From: Fremontodendron californicum
Lineage: Eukaryota > Streptophyta > Magnoliopsida > Malvales > Malvaceae
Direction of reading: 5' to 3'
Length of the DNA: 64,000 nt
NCBI GenBank assembly: GCA_030761205.1
Contig: JAULJL010000033.1
Location: forward strand, 3,789,501-3,853,500
Part shown: one piece after another, positions 63,630-64,000 of the stretch
How the letters are laid out: every line of letters starts with the position of its first letter
Position numbering within the stretch: the stretch's first letter is position 1
The notes under the pieces: model-generated
What the model was told of the DNA's origin: nothing
What the model saw: the letters and a program-made list of their open reading frames with translations, nothing else
The model's database searches: none
Made by a program: the position numbers and the translations under genes

Positions 63630-64000
63630 ATGCACCCAAGAGAGTGTATCTTATTTAACCTTGCACTAAAAAGATCAATTGTAAGTATAATGATTAGCAG
63701 GGGTCGAGTCCTCAGGGATTGGGTTTTAATCTATGAGTTATTAGTTTATAACTTACGTTCAAAGAAAACAATAAAAGAAAAGGGGTTTTTGAAGCCAGAT
63801 TTAAACTAAAGTAAATAATAAGAATAAGATGCAAGGCGGTATAACCAGCCAATAAAAATATATATACTAAATTAGGCGGTATAACCAGCCAATAAAAATA
63901 AAACAAAGTTAATATACAAATTAGGCGGTATAACCAGCCAATAAAAATAAATATACTTTTAAAAATAAGCAAACTAGAAAAGTAAGAAAACAAGTAAGTA
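63630..64000 (-). repeat. B-type LTR, minus strand, running out of the window
   Basis: Inverse of the B-type LTR 3' end, with TAATGCACCC where others have TGATGCACCC; at least three inverted TTGGCTGGTTATACCGCC repeats at about 63835-63940. No PBS precedes it, so it is the 3' LTR of a minus-strand element to the right, or a solo LTR. Confidence 0.88.

Noticed and set aside
1..64000. CRISPR arrays, bacterial operons, rRNA or tRNA genes
   Set aside because: No short direct repeats with regular spacers, no ribosome-binding-site pattern, no cloverleaf or rRNA sequence; the tRNA-like matches are only retrotransposon primer-binding sites.

Overview
This window is plant nuclear DNA, almost certainly from a eudicot with a large, repeat-rich genome. 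I cannot name the species. It is AT-rich and holds no ordinary single-copy gene outside transposable elements. Nearly all of it is LTR retrotransposons inserted into one another. The main families are Ty3/gypsy elements of the Athila/Tat group: the primer-binding site TGGCGCCGTTGCCGGGGA matches the 3' end of plant tRNA-Asp, the gag zinc finger is CX2CX4HX4C, and the protease motif is DLGAS. There are also older chromovirus-like relics and a small non-autonomous element.

Layout. 1-340: end of a minus-strand LTR. 341-981: remains of an Ogre/Tat-like element. 982-4296: chromovirus-like relic. 4297-25172: element 2 (B type, pol lost), split by element 1 (A type, 4610-16566, complete, TSD AACGG). 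25168-47469: element 4 (B type, minus strand, nearly full gag-pol), whose 3' LTR is split by element 3 (A type, 25712-35497, TSD CCTAG, RT/RNase H/integrase deleted). 47470-49122 and 51524-51732: unassigned sequence with a 158-bp tandem repeat, split by element 7 (49123-51523, minus strand, non-autonomous). 51733-52229 and 61627-63629: element 6, a B-like relic split by element 5 (B type, 52230-61621, TSD AAGGC). 63630-64000: start of another minus-strand B-type LTR.

The striking content is a two-gene cassette between pol and the 3' LTR, where related Athila elements carry env-like genes. It occurs in five elements. The first gene encodes a 178-aa basic protein with a C4 zinc-finger-like motif; it resembles the cysteine-rich nucleic-acid-binding (silencing-suppressor) proteins of carlaviruses. 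The second encodes a 215-aa intronless LOG-family enzyme (cytokinin riboside 5'-monophosphate phosphoribohydrolase, motifs GGGSTGLMG and PGGLGTLEE). All five LOG frames are open at full length, although gag-pol is damaged in four elements and the first gene has a stop in two.

B-type copies carry the last 12 codons and stop of the A-type pol just before the cassette. This shows that the cassette moved from an A-type to a B-type element by recombination or template switching. Element 1 has 1487-bp LTRs that look nearly identical, a full gag-pol frame and both accessory genes, so it is probably young and may be autonomous. A retrotransposon carrying a cytokinin-activating enzyme together with a viral-suppressor-like protein is, to my knowledge, not a described arrangement; a role in host cell proliferation or silencing is inference.
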